Assembly: GCA_900548385.1 (NCBI GenBank)
Contig: URKJ01000001.1
Coordinates: 62,001 to 126,000, forward strand
DNA: 64,000 nucleotides
From: an uncultured bacterium
Lineage (GTDB): Bacteria; Verrucomicrobiota; Lentisphaeria; Victivallales; UBA1829
Direction of reading: 5' to 3'
Part shown: positions 51,066 through 59,507 of the stretch, one piece after another
Position numbering within the stretch: the first letter of the stretch is position 1
Layout: each line of letters opens with the position of its first letter
The notes under the pieces: generated by a model
Seen by the model: only the letters and a program-made list of their open reading frames with translations
Databases searched by the model: none
What the model was told of the DNA's origin: nothing
Translations under genes and position numbers: made by a program

Positions 51066-51542
51066 TCAGGCTTCCGCGCGGGAAAGAATTTCAAGACAGT
51101 TTTTCGGATCGGGAGACGCAAGGAACGCGGCTTTGAGACGGCCGTCATAGAAGAGCGATCCGATGGAGGCAAGGATTTTCAGATGGGTGGCGCGCTGCTG
51201 TCCGCCTGCCACGACCATAAACACCAGTTTGACCGGCTGGTTGTCGGGTGACTGGTAATCGGCGATGCCGTCGGGGCAGACTGCGAGCGCCATGCTGGGT
51301 GTGTCGATATTGTCAAGGCGGACATGCGGGACGGCGATGCCGTTTCCGATCCCGGTGCTCATCAGGCTTTCCCGGTGAAAGATTCCCCATGCCAGATCGT
51401 CGTGCGGAACCATGCCGTCAACCTGCGCCAGCCGGTCGATCAGAGTGTTGAGCACTTCGTCTTTTGTCAGGTTTCCGTGCAGAACGAGAATCCGATCGCT
51501 GAGGAGCGGACCGATGGGGATTTGTTTCGTGTCACGAGCCAT
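51066..51542 (-). CDS. PTS EIIA-type protein (fructose/nitrogen class)
   Basis: A 158-residue protein of the PTS EIIA fructose/mannitol fold. The phosphorylated His73 lies in NGIAVPHVR, the class signature, and HRESLMSTGIGNG precedes it. No EIIB, EIIC, HPr or EI gene is in the window, so a regulatory PtsN-like role is as likely as sugar uptake. The start at 51542 is chosen because it gives the normal family length; the frame is open further back without good ribosome binding sites. It is divergent from trxA. Confidence 0.88.
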   Translation of the reverse strand: MARDTKQIPIGPLLSDRILVLHGNLTKDEVLNTLIDRLAQVDGMVPHDDLAWGIFHRESLMSTGIGNGIAVPHVRLDNIDTPSMALAVCPDGIADYQSPDNQPVKLVFMVVAGGQQRATHLKILASIGSLFYDGRLKAAFLASPDPKNCLEILSRAEA

Positions 51543-51629
51543 TATAGTTTTCTTTTCTCCGGTAATCTTGAGTTTTCTGAAATTTACCATGATTTTTGAT
51601 ATTTTCAAGCCTTGTGCCGTCTTTTCCGC

Positions 51630-51657
51630 TTGACAATTTCAAAAAATGGTATACGTT
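51630..51657 (+). promoter_or_regulatory. Probable promoter of trxA
   Basis: TTGACA (51630-51635) is a perfect -35. TACGTT (51652-51657) lies 16 nt later as a weak -10; TATACG 2 nt earlier is an alternative. It is about 63 bp before the trxA start. Confidence 0.45.
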
Positions 51658-51720
51658 AGTTCCATCCCCCCATTATTTACGGTATGTGAAACGAAAAACC
51701 AAAACCTGAGGAGTGGGAAA

Positions 51721-52035
51721 ATGGCTGAAGTCATGCATTTTACAGAAGAGGAATTTGAAGCGAAAACTTCAAAAGGAGTTGTTCTTGTTGATTTCTGGGC
51801 GGAATGGTGCGGACCCTGCAGAATGCTCGGACCCGTGCTGGACCAGGTCGCGAACGAAGTCGACGGAAAAGCGATTGTCGTTAAAATGAACGTGGATGAG
51901 GTTCCTGCGCTGGCGAAGAAATTTGCCGTCCGCACGATCCCCGCGCTGTTCATTCTCAAAGACGGCGAGATCGTCAAACAGTTTACCGGAGTGCAGGATA
52001 AAGCAAAACTGGTAAAGGAAATCGAAAGTGTATGA
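51721..52035 (+). CDS. trxA: Thioredoxin
   Basis: A 104-residue thioredoxin. The active site WCGPC (Cys30, Cys33) and the cis-proline segment TIPALFILKDGE are present, and length is normal. It reduces protein disulfides in the cytoplasm. GAGGAG lies upstream of the ATG at 51721; the longer open frame is not used. Its stop overlaps the tilS start by 4 bp (ATGA). Confidence 0.96.
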   Translation: MAEVMHFTEEEFEAKTSKGVVLVDFWAEWCGPCRMLGPVLDQVANEVDGKAIVVKMNVDEVPALAKKFAVRTIPALFILKDGEIVKQFTGVQDKAKLVKEIESV

Positions 52036-53393
52036 GTCTTTCGCTTCCCGCTGAAACCGCGGAATTCTTGCGCGGGAGAACCGTGCTTTGCGGATTCAGC
52101 GGCGGATCGGACAGTCTCTGTCTTCTTTTGGCGCTGAACGAATGTTCGGCGCCTTTTCATTTTCAGCTTTATGCGGTCCATTTCAATCATGGTTTGCGCG
52201 GAGCCGAGAGCGATGCCGATGAAGCGTGGTGCAGGGAAAAATGCAGTCGGCTTTCCATTCCGTTCCGTTCGATTGCACTGGATGTTCCCGGCGCCCGGAA
52301 AGCGGGCGAAAGCGAGGAGACCGCCGCACGGCGGTTGCGTCTGGCCGGGTGGAAACGGCTGACGGAAGAGATTCCCGGAGCGGTCGTCGCTCTCGGTCAT
52401 CATGCGGACGACCGCACGGAAAATCTGCTGCTGCGTCTGTTCCGCGGTTCCAATGTTTCCGGGTTGACCTCCATGCGGAGCCGCTGGCTTGTGGACGGTG
52501 TGACGTTCGTGCGTCCGCTTCTCTCTTTTACCCGCGCGGAGCTTGAGGCGGAACTCCGGGAGCGCGGCGAGTCGTGGCGGACGGATTCCACGAACAACAA
52601 CGCGTGTTGCGGCCGTAATTTTCTGCGTTTGGAACTGATCCCGTCGCTGACGGAGCGTTTTCCGTTCGCTCCCGGTGGAATGCGCCGTTCGATTGCCGCG
52701 CTGGAACAGGATGCGGATTGTCTGGAACAGGAAGCGCGTGCGGTCTACGGTTCCGGAAACGTGAAAACGCCGTCGGACTGGGCGGCGCTTCATCCGGCGC
52801 TCCGCTGTCGTGTTCTCCGCTGTTTTCTGGAGGAACATCGCGGGGGGATCATTCCGGATGCGGCGCTTCTGGAACGGTTCGCCGGAGCGGTGGCGTCTCC
52901 GCCGGAAAATGGCGAATGCATACGGATCCCCGTATCCGGCGGCGGTGAGATTCTCGTGGAGCGGGAGAGGGTGCTGTTCCGGACGGAAACGGCGTTTTTG
53001 CCGGAACTCTGGGATTTGCAGGATCGGACGGAGTGCAGATTCGGGGAGTTTCTGCTGACGGCGGATCGGACAGAGACCGCCGGGCTTCCGCAGCCGGATT
53101 CCCGGACGGTGTTTTTTTCGGCGGAACTTCCGAGGGTTCTGGAGGTTTCCGCCCGGCGGGACGGCGACAGGATGGTGCCGTTCGGCCGTCATCATTCCGT
53201 GCCATTGAAAAAATTGTATTCGGAGGCGGGGATCCGTTCGTATGAACGGGATTCCGTGCCTGTTTTGCGGACGCTTGAGGGAACGGTCCTGTGGATTCCC
53301 GGCGTCCGGCGTTCGGCGTTTTTCCCTGTGCCGTCCGGAGGGGGAAGCGTATGGAGAATCCGGGCGGAACGGGTCATTCCGGAAAGGAGTTGA
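52032..53393 (+). CDS. tilS: tRNA(Ile)-lysidine synthase TilS
   Basis: A 453-residue enzyme that uses ATP to attach lysine to C34 of the AUA-reading tRNA(Ile). The PP-loop SGGSDS lies at residues 23-28, and the family segments AVHFNHGLRGAESDADE, ALGHHADDRTENLLLRL and RSRWLVDGVTFVRPLL are seen. The C-terminal part (about 350-453) is the usual TilS tRNA-binding domain. It overlaps trxA by 4 bp and is followed 2 bp later by a metallo-hydrolase gene. Confidence 0.95.
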   Translation: MSLSLPAETAEFLRGRTVLCGFSGGSDSLCLLLALNECSAPFHFQLYAVHFNHGLRGAESDADEAWCREKCSRLSIPFRSIALDVPGARKAGESEETAARRLRLAGWKRLTEEIPGAVVALGHHADDRTENLLLRLFRGSNVSGLTSMRSRWLVDGVTFVRPLLSFTRAELEAELRERGESWRTDSTNNNACCGRNFLRLELIPSLTERFPFAPGGMRRSIAALEQDADCLEQEARAVYGSGNVKTPSDWAALHPALRCRVLRCFLEEHRGGIIPDAALLERFAGAVASPPENGECIRIPVSGGGEILVERERVLFRTETAFLPELWDLQDRTECRFGEFLLTADRTETAGLPQPDSRTVFFSAELPRVLEVSARRDGDRMVPFGRHHSVPLKKLYSEAGIRSYERDSVPVLRTLEGTVLWIPGVRRSAFFPVPSGGGSVWRIRAERVIPERS

Positions 53394-53395
53394 AA

Positions 53396-54208
53396 ATGAA
53401 AAGTGCATTGCGTCCGTGGGAGGAATATTTGCCGCCGTTTCATGTTTGCGGAAAACTCTGGCATGTCGGCGGGAAAAGTTCTCCGTCTTATCTGTTCGAT
53501 ACCGGGGACGGACTGCTGCTTTTGGATACCGGATACCCGAAAACGGCGTATCTGCTGATTCAGAATATTCATGAGCTCGGTTTCGATCCGCGGAAGATCC
53601 GCTGGATTCTTCATTCCCATGGTCATATTGATCACATGGGGGCGACCCGTGCGCTTGTCGAACTGACCGGAGCGAAGACGTATATCGGCGCCGGGGACCG
53701 GGAGATCGTCAACGGGTCCGTGGATCTCTCCTGGGCGCGGGAACTCAACACGGAGTTCGTGGAGCCGTTTGAGCCGGATGTTCTGATCCGGGACGGCGAT
53801 GTGCTGACGTTCGGAGCTCTCTCGTTCCGCTGTCTTTCGACTCCGGGGCATACGCCGGGAGTGATCTCTTATTTTTTTGAACTGGAGGAAGACGGCGTCG
53901 TTTACCGGGCGGGAATGCACGGCGGAGTCGGGTTCAACTCCATGGCGGGGGAATTCCTGCGCCGTTACGGACTCTCGACGGAGTGCCGGACTCAGTTCCT
54001 TGCCGGACTCGACCGTTTGAAACGGGAGCCCGTGGACGTTTTTGTCGGCAATCATCTCGGCAACAACCGTTCTCTGGAGAAAGTCGCCCGGCGGGAAGCC
54101 GCTCCGGATGGCCCGAATCCGTTTATTGATCCGGAAGAATGGCTTCGCTTCCTGAACAGCAAGGAAGCGGATTTCCGCCGTTTTCTGGAAGAAGAAAATA
54201 AAAAATAA
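53396..54208 (+). CDS. Metallo-beta-lactamase-fold hydrolase
   Basis: A 270-residue MBL-fold protein. The motif SHGHIDH gives His75, His77, Asp79 and His80; TPGHTPG and VGNHLGNN give further ligands, though the usual Asp of the GD motif is replaced in YRAGMHGG. This pattern resembles class B3-like lactamase and related hydrolases. There is no clear signal peptide, so a beta-lactamase role is doubtful. The ATG at 53396 has AAAGGAG just upstream, at the end of tilS. Confidence 0.8.
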   Translation: MKSALRPWEEYLPPFHVCGKLWHVGGKSSPSYLFDTGDGLLLLDTGYPKTAYLLIQNIHELGFDPRKIRWILHSHGHIDHMGATRALVELTGAKTYIGAGDREIVNGSVDLSWARELNTEFVEPFEPDVLIRDGDVLTFGALSFRCLSTPGHTPGVISYFFELEEDGVVYRAGMHGGVGFNSMAGEFLRRYGLSTECRTQFLAGLDRLKREPVDVFVGNHLGNNRSLEKVARREAAPDGPNPFIDPEEWLRFLNSKEADFRRFLEEENKK

Positions 54209-54238
54209 GTTTTTGCTGTAACCTTTTCCGGTTGTATG

Positions 54239-54257
54239 CGTTTTCATGGTGAAAACG
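54239..54257. promoter_or_regulatory. Inverted repeat upstream of the double-glycine peptide gene
   Basis: CGTTTTCA (54239-54246) and TGAAAACG (54250-54257) are perfect reverse complements with a 3-nt centre, 50 bp before the peptide gene. It could be an operator or a small leader hairpin. Confidence 0.35.
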
Positions 54258-54306
54258 GTTGCAGAACAGCTGAAACCGGTAAAAAAAATGAAATGGAGTG
54301 TGCGTT

Positions 54307-54594
54307 ATGAAAACAATCTGTGAACTGAGTGATTCCGAGCTTGAAAACGTGGTCGGCGGTCTGCATTACTATGTGGACAAGAGCAATCCGGTACAGGGAA
54401 AAAACGGTCGGCTCTGCTACAATATTTATTCAAGTTCGGTGGAGGCTTCCGGAGATTGGCAGAACCTGTTCAAAGGAAAAGGCGCAAAGGATATGTCGAT
54501 CAGCATGTCAATGTCTCACAAGGTGATCCCTGTGGATCAATATGATGCGTTCCGTGAACGTGCGGCGGGCAAGCACACGTTCCACGAGTGCTGA
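54307..54594 (+). CDS. Double-glycine leader peptide (bacteriocin/effector-like)
   Basis: A 95-residue protein. Residues 1-18 (MKTICELSDSELENVVGG) match the double-glycine leader of class II bacteriocins and related peptides: LSDSEL at the front and GG at 17-18. Cleavage there would release a 77-residue product with a charged, Ser- and Met-containing core and a final Cys; it is not especially hydrophobic. GGAG lies 8 nt upstream of the ATG. It is monocistronic: a promoter-sized gap precedes it and a strong terminator follows. No peptidase-containing ABC transporter or immunity gene is in the window. Antibacterial, signalling or other function is open. Confidence 0.75.
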   Translation: MKTICELSDSELENVVGGLHYYVDKSNPVQGKNGRLCYNIYSSSVEASGDWQNLFKGKGAKDMSISMSMSHKVIPVDQYDAFRERAAGKHTFHEC

Positions 54595-54603
54595 TTGCGC
54601 GAT

Positions 54604-54632
54604 CCGGAGCCGGAGATCCGGCTCCGGTTTTT
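54604..54632 (+). terminator. Strong rho-independent terminator
   Basis: CCGGAGCCGG (54604-54613) pairs perfectly with CCGGCTCCGG (54618-54627) around AGAT, followed by TTTTTCTGTTT. It ends the double-glycine peptide transcript and lies between convergent genes. Confidence 0.92.
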
Positions 54633-54636
54633 CTGT

Positions 54637-57600
54637 TTATTCCGGAATCCAGAATCCGAAATTGTGGCGGAACTGGTGATTGAATCTGGTTCCGCTCCAG
54701 GTTTTTTGAAGACGGCGCCTTTTGCCGTCGTTGTCGTTGACCGAAATATCAAACGATACCGGAGTGCCCGGAGCCTGACGCAGTTCCCGCCACGGGATTT
54801 CCAGTACGGCGGCGTAACCGTTTTCCGTGTCCGTGAGTTTCCAGCGGATGGAGGAGAGGTCGACGTCGCCGCTTTTGTCCAGACGTGCCGGTTTGCCCTC
54901 CGCGCCGGCGGTCATATACAGCCGGAAGGTGTCTTTCCGGTATTCTTTCCGTTCCATATCCGCGAGCGGGGCGCGGTCGAAATACAGCTCAATGCAGTCG
55001 CCGTTCCAGAATTCCGGAGGAGAATATCTGCCGCGTTTCACGTCGCGCACCTGAATGTTCAGCCGGAACATTTTACTGTCTCCGGAAGCCTGAAAGGATG
55101 CGGAAAACGGATCGTCGTTCTCCGCTTTTCCGGTAGTGACCTGCGTAATTTGCGCGGTTTCTCCGGAGCGCAGGAAACGTTGAGCTTCCACGGGAACGGA
55201 AACGGTCCGTGTGACTTTTCCGTCGTAGATCATCAGTTTGACCGTTCCGCCGGGCAGGACGGAGCCTTTCGTTTCGACCGGGATCAGCAGAACGGCGGTT
55301 TTTCCCGCCGGAAGCCGCAGGGAGGCGGAGCCCGGTTTTGCCGCTTTTGCCGAGGGCGCGGAGAGCAGCCGTACTTTCAGTTCCTGTGCTTCCAGCGTGC
55401 TGCGGAATTCCAGCGCAAGGACCGGCTTTCCCTGTTCCGCGAACCAGCGGGCACGGGTGATTTCATATCCGTTTTCCGGTACGATCCTGCTTTCATTCAG
55501 CATTTTCCGCAAGGCGTCGAGCCCCTGCCTGCCGCGGATATACATCGGGGTGTTGGTCAGCGGCATGGCGGGAACCGCTTTTACCGGGTTGCCGAATACG
55601 TCGAACAGGTCTACAGTTTGAGGATTGGAGAACGTGATTGAGAATTTCCGGTTCGGCGTGTAATTCCAGACCGCCGCCATCGGCTGCTTTCCGGGGATTG
55701 TGTACAGATATGCCGTGGTTCCGAGCGGCGTATTGAGTTTGCCTGCGGGAACCGCGCGTTCCATCAGACGGGCGAACGCATTGGCGGCAACGTAAATATC
55801 GGTGGGAATCAGGCGCCTCTGAACGCGTTCCCTGATATAGCCGTAACCGGGATTGCGGTCGCCCCGGTAGCTTGTTTCACAGGGCAGAAGCGTTTCCTGT
55901 TTCACTCCTTCCCCGAGGTCGAGCAGAACGCGGCGGATGAAACTTTGCGCGGAAACGATTCCATTGGTTACGGCGTCTGCATTGTGCCGCTGCACCGTGT
56001 AATAAAGTTCCGTGTTCCAGAGCGGCAGACCTTTGCGGTATTTGGCGATGATCCGCTTGATGTCCCGGACTGCCTCGTGTGCGGGATAAGGCGAATGTTC
56101 CTCGCGGGAAGAGTAGGGGTGAAAGGAAACGATGTCTGTGTACTGATAGCCGCCGAGTTTGCCGAACCGCTCCAGAAAATCTCCCATCTGCCCGCCGAGG
56201 TCGCCGGTGACGTTCGGGGCGATGACGCGGATCGCCGGGTCAATTTTCCGGCACTCTTCAAATGCGATCTTTGCAAGTTTGACATAATCCTCCGGCGAGG
56301 TCGTCAGGTTGGCTTCATTCAGGATTTCCCAGTACCGGATACGGCCTTTGAAATGGGAAACCGTCGCGCGGACATAGTTCCGCCAGTCGTCAAGATTCGG
56401 CATGATCGCCGGTTTGCCGTGCATTTTAAAGGTGGAGCTCAGCGTGCCGCGCCGCTGTGCCCATTCCGGCAGATAACGTTCCAGCAGAACGTTGCCGAGA
56501 ACACCGAGCAGAACATTGCCGTACCCGAGCCGCTGATTCACAAAACGGTCGGCGAGGCGGAAATCGAATTTCCCCTGTTCCGGCTCCACGGTCGCCCACT
56601 CGAAAATCCGGTATACACCGTTGCCGATCCGGTTGATCCGGTAGCCCTGATTGCGGTTGATCCGGTGATAATCCGCTTCATCCGACTCCAGCAGCTGAAA
56701 GAACGCTTTTCCGCCGTTGATGTTCGGACAGCCGAAATGGAATCCCTCTTCGACTCCGAGTACAAAATCGCGGTCCGGGTGAAACGGTTCCGGCGTGTAT
56801 TTGCCGGAGAACGCATAGAGAAACGGCAGCACCCGTTCCTGTTTGCCGTTGAGCATAAAAACCGCTTCCGTTGAGTATACGCCGTAAGGACGCATCGGAA
56901 CGGTGAACGTTTTCGACGCTGTTCTGCCTGCCGGAACGGTCAGTTCCGCCGGACGTTCCGTCAGAGCTTTTCCGGTATAGTCGTCACGGTCGCGGAAAAG
57001 AAACTTCACGGTTCTGTCGTTCTTTCCGTAATTGATTCCGGTGAGGGTGAAGGTCAGCGGCTGTTCGCCGTCGATATGCAGATGGCGCGGAGCCGTGAGC
57101 GTGAATTCCATATCGCTTTTCAGCGAGAACGGCGTTGCCTGTGTGCCGGGTTCCACCTGAAGCGCGTCGAACCAGACGGTCGCATCGCTGTCTTCGCCCC
57201 ACAGGAAATCAAGAAGGTACGATTTATGACCGTTCGGCGGCAGAAACGTGTAGGTATAGCGTTTCCAATCGGTCGAGAGCGTGACGGTTCGGGACGGATT
57301 GAACCAGTCCCGTGCGGCTCTGCCGTTCTTTTCCGCCGGGATGATGGAGATCGGCAGATAGCGGAGTTTGACCGGCTTGGAACTTTTCGCATAGAAACTG
57401 AGCGTGTACGGCTTGCCGGGCGTTACGCTGAAGTCCGGTGAACGCAGAACGGCGGGAGTCGCGTCCGGATTGTCGAAACGCAGACTCTGTCTGCCGTGGA
57501 CCCTGGTGTTTTGATCCGGTACGGGCGGCAGATATTTTACTTCTTCCGGCTGCATCGGGCGCGCGTAGCGCAGTTTTGCATAATCCGCGCCGCCGAGTTC

Positions 57601-57678
57601 AAAACTGGCGTCGGGAAGGAGGTTTCCCGCCGCGAGCAGTACGGGCAATGCAAGAAAGGGATAAAAAAGATGTTTCAT
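54637..57678 (-). CDS. Secreted clan GH-A-like hydrolase with C-terminal CBM9-like domain
   Basis: A 1013-residue protein. A signal peptide (MKHLFYPFLALPVLLAA) is followed by NLLPDASFELGGADY, a CBM4/9-like start, up to about residue 190. The catalytic TIM-barrel-like region has EILNEANL, giving acid/base Glu455, and LWNTELYYT, giving the probable nucleophile Glu557. The C-terminal 170 or so residues are CBM9/DOMON-like, with WNGDCIELYF, as in the two other large hydrolases here. The substrate is unknown. Its ATG overlaps the stop of the CBM-like gene (ATGA), so it is the last gene of cassette 3. Confidence 0.85.
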   Translation of the reverse strand: MKHLFYPFLALPVLLAAGNLLPDASFELGGADYAKLRYARPMQPEEVKYLPPVPDQNTRVHGRQSLRFDNPDATPAVLRSPDFSVTPGKPYTLSFYAKSSKPVKLRYLPISIIPAEKNGRAARDWFNPSRTVTLSTDWKRYTYTFLPPNGHKSYLLDFLWGEDSDATVWFDALQVEPGTQATPFSLKSDMEFTLTAPRHLHIDGEQPLTFTLTGINYGKNDRTVKFLFRDRDDYTGKALTERPAELTVPAGRTASKTFTVPMRPYGVYSTEAVFMLNGKQERVLPFLYAFSGKYTPEPFHPDRDFVLGVEEGFHFGCPNINGGKAFFQLLESDEADYHRINRNQGYRINRIGNGVYRIFEWATVEPEQGKFDFRLADRFVNQRLGYGNVLLGVLGNVLLERYLPEWAQRRGTLSSTFKMHGKPAIMPNLDDWRNYVRATVSHFKGRIRYWEILNEANLTTSPEDYVKLAKIAFEECRKIDPAIRVIAPNVTGDLGGQMGDFLERFGKLGGYQYTDIVSFHPYSSREEHSPYPAHEAVRDIKRIIAKYRKGLPLWNTELYYTVQRHNADAVTNGIVSAQSFIRRVLLDLGEGVKQETLLPCETSYRGDRNPGYGYIRERVQRRLIPTDIYVAANAFARLMERAVPAGKLNTPLGTTAYLYTIPGKQPMAAVWNYTPNRKFSITFSNPQTVDLFDVFGNPVKAVPAMPLTNTPMYIRGRQGLDALRKMLNESRIVPENGYEITRARWFAEQGKPVLALEFRSTLEAQELKVRLLSAPSAKAAKPGSASLRLPAGKTAVLLIPVETKGSVLPGGTVKLMIYDGKVTRTVSVPVEAQRFLRSGETAQITQVTTGKAENDDPFSASFQASGDSKMFRLNIQVRDVKRGRYSPPEFWNGDCIELYFDRAPLADMERKEYRKDTFRLYMTAGAEGKPARLDKSGDVDLSSIRWKLTDTENGYAAVLEIPWRELRQAPGTPVSFDISVNDNDGKRRRLQKTWSGTRFNHQFRHNFGFWIPE

Positions 57679-58562
57679 TTCAGCTCCTTGAGTTCTGCTG
57701 TTTTGATGTCAAGCCACTGCAGGGGTGCGTTCAGTTCCACTTTGAGTGCCATCATTCCGCGGTAAAGCGTTTCTTCGGGCGCGGTGAAGCGGATCGAATA
57801 TTCCTGCCATCCGGTTTCGAGACGGATTTTCTTCATGCGGTACCAGTGCTTTTTCCCGCCGGGGACCCAGCCGTCGATGAAGAAAGCCGCCGGGATTGCG
57901 GCAGAGGCTTTGAGCCACAGCGAGATCTGATATTCCCTGCCGGGAAGAACAGGGAACGCCACGGATTGGATCGCGGCCTTTTTGCCGTTTTCCGGACGGA
58001 AGCGAAGAGCTTTTCCGCCGTCGATATGGTCTTCCGCTCCGGTATATTCAAATTTGTAATTCGTATTCCGGGTGTTCCATTGCGGTCCCCAAAATGGAGT
58101 GAAACGGCTGTCGGGTTCCTGCTTGAATACTGCGGACGGATGAAATGCGGTCAGCCGGATGTTGCGGACCATGACGGCGGCAGGCGATTTGCTTTCCGCA
58201 AAAATGTTGATCCGCGCGGGACCGTCCTCCGGCTGATAGAGAAAACCGTTCATCGTGCGCGGGGAACCATTCGGGGCGAAATCACTGAACTGCCGTCCGT
58301 ATTCTTTCCGGTTCTGCGGAAACAGGCTGAGTGTGATCCGTGTTCCGGCGGGTGTGTTGTGCTCGAGAGAGAGCAGATAGTACCCTTTTTTCAGCGGAAG
58401 CTGCTGCGTGACTGCGCTCCATTTACCCGGAGTGACGTTGATTTGCACTCCGTTGTTCTTGACTTCCGCGCAGGAGCGTCCGAACTGATGCGGATTTTCC
58501 GGCAGAAGATTCTGCGCGGAAATCGGGAGAGCGAGGGCGAGAAGGAGGGGTGTCGTTTTCAT
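57675..58562 (-). CDS. Secreted carbohydrate-binding-module-like protein
   Basis: A 295-residue protein with a signal peptide (MKTTPLLLALALPISAQ) and two beta-rich modules that resemble jelly-roll carbohydrate-binding domains (ITLSLFPQNRKEYGRQ; later YQISLWLKASAAIPAAFFID). No catalytic motif is visible, so it may bind the polysaccharide or help the hydrolase bind. AAAGG precedes the ATG at 58562 by 7 nt. It overlaps the hydrolase gene by 4 bp and starts 19 bp after the pilin-like gene. Family identity is inferred from composition, not a clear motif. Confidence 0.7.
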   Translation of the reverse strand: MKTTPLLLALALPISAQNLLPENPHQFGRSCAEVKNNGVQINVTPGKWSAVTQQLPLKKGYYLLSLEHNTPAGTRITLSLFPQNRKEYGRQFSDFAPNGSPRTMNGFLYQPEDGPARINIFAESKSPAAVMVRNIRLTAFHPSAVFKQEPDSRFTPFWGPQWNTRNTNYKFEYTGAEDHIDGGKALRFRPENGKKAAIQSVAFPVLPGREYQISLWLKASAAIPAAFFIDGWVPGGKKHWYRMKKIRLETGWQEYSIRFTAPEETLYRGMMALKVELNAPLQWLDIKTAELKELK

Positions 58563-58581
58563 AAAACAGCCTTTCTTATTT

Positions 58582-59328
58582 TTATTTTGCAAGATTCAGA
58601 TCGAATGACCACCCGCCGGCGCCCCTGATGGTTACCCAGCTGAGCCGCATGGAGCTGCTGCGGGATGTGACGTTTCCGCTTGTTTGCAGAAAATTGGTCC
58701 TTCCGTTATGAGTAAACAGGTCTTTCCGGAGGATTTCTGGAGCGATAGTATCCGAACCGCAGTTGAATTTCGTCTGCATGATAGGATCGTAGCATGCGAT
58801 CGCATTTCTCCAGGAGACATACTCCGGTGTCATGCTTGCCATCAGTGCGACACCGCTGGAAAGTGCCGTGATCCGGGAACCTTTCACCTGTTCTCCGCCG
58901 CTCTCATTCTGCGCTATGACATACCAGCTGAATCCGGGGGTATTATTAGGAACAGAACCTAAAAGAGTCTGATAGGAGGAATAGTACTTGGTGTTCGCAT
59001 TGACCGGAGGGACAATATCATGGGTCGGGCAGAAGAGTACGCCTTTCTGTGCCGTTTCGTATTCCGCAATGCCGAGATAACGGTGGAAATAATCCCGGAA
59101 ATATTGATTGCTGGCGTTCCAGACCGGCGGCAGCATATCGTCGGAGTCGCCGACATAATTCGCGATGGCGGTGCCGATCTGTTTCATGTTGCCCATGCAC
59201 AGGGCTTCCCGCGCTTTGTTTCTTGCCGAGTTCAGCGCCGGAAGAAGCATGCCGGCAAGGATTGCGATAATCGCAATTACTATGAGGAGTTCTATGAGGG
59301 TGAATTTGTTTCTCTCCGGTCTTTCCAT
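58582..59328 (-). CDS. Solitary type IV pilin-like protein with degenerate H-X9 motif (cassette 3)
   Basis: A 248-residue protein starting MERPERNKFTLIELLIVIAI, a canonical prepilin leader with Glu at +5. The C-terminal motif is H-NGRTNFLQT-SG, an H-X9-DG element with Asp replaced by Ser. AAGGA lies 8 nt before the ATG. It is the first gene of cassette 3, divergent from a LacI regulator, and is followed by a CBM-like protein and a large hydrolase. As in the other cassettes, no pilus-assembly gene is adjacent. Confidence 0.9.
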   Translation of the reverse strand: MERPERNKFTLIELLIVIAIIAILAGMLLPALNSARNKAREALCMGNMKQIGTAIANYVGDSDDMLPPVWNASNQYFRDYFHRYLGIAEYETAQKGVLFCPTHDIVPPVNANTKYYSSYQTLLGSVPNNTPGFSWYVIAQNESGGEQVKGSRITALSSGVALMASMTPEYVSWRNAIACYDPIMQTKFNCGSDTIAPEILRKDLFTHNGRTNFLQTSGNVTSRSSSMRLSWVTIRGAGGWSFDLNLAK

Positions 59329-59381
59329 AATTGTGTTCCTTTCTCGTTTTCAGTTTTTCCGACTCTTTGTCGCTGTTTTTA

Positions 59382-59410
59382 ATTATAGCAAATTTTCCAT
59401 GAAAAAACAA
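59382..59410 (-). promoter_or_regulatory. Promoter of cassette 3
   Basis: On the minus strand TTGTTT (59410-59405), a 17-nt spacer and TATAAT (59387-59382) lie 54 bp before the pilin-like start. The core GCTATAATTA is the same as in the Flp/Tad promoter. Confidence 0.65.
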
Positions 59411-59431
59411 GAGGGAAAGGTGTTTTTTTGA

Positions 59432-59478
59432 GAAACATTTATGATACAGCTTGAAACATTTGAAACAACGGTTATTGT
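59432..59478 (+). promoter_or_regulatory. Promoter of the LacI gene with repeated GAAACA elements
   Basis: GAAACA occurs at 59432-59437, 59453-59458 and 59462-59467. TTGAAA (59451-59456), a 16-nt spacer and TATTGT (59473-59478) form a candidate promoter for the divergent LacI gene. The direct repeats could be a regulator site, although LacI sites are usually palindromic. Confidence 0.4.
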
Positions 59479-59507
59479 ATACGGAGAAAAACACAGGGAG
59501 AACGGAG

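Noticed and set aside
53396..54208. Beta-lactamase for antibiotic resistance
   Set aside because: The MBL motif is present, but no signal peptide is visible and the context is tilS/trxA. A general hydrolase is more likely.
6275..59449. Shared TGATACAG at 6275-6282 and 59442-59449 as a common cassette operator
   Set aside because: An 8-bp match in two AT-rich regions is easily due to chance, and it is absent from the other two cassettes.
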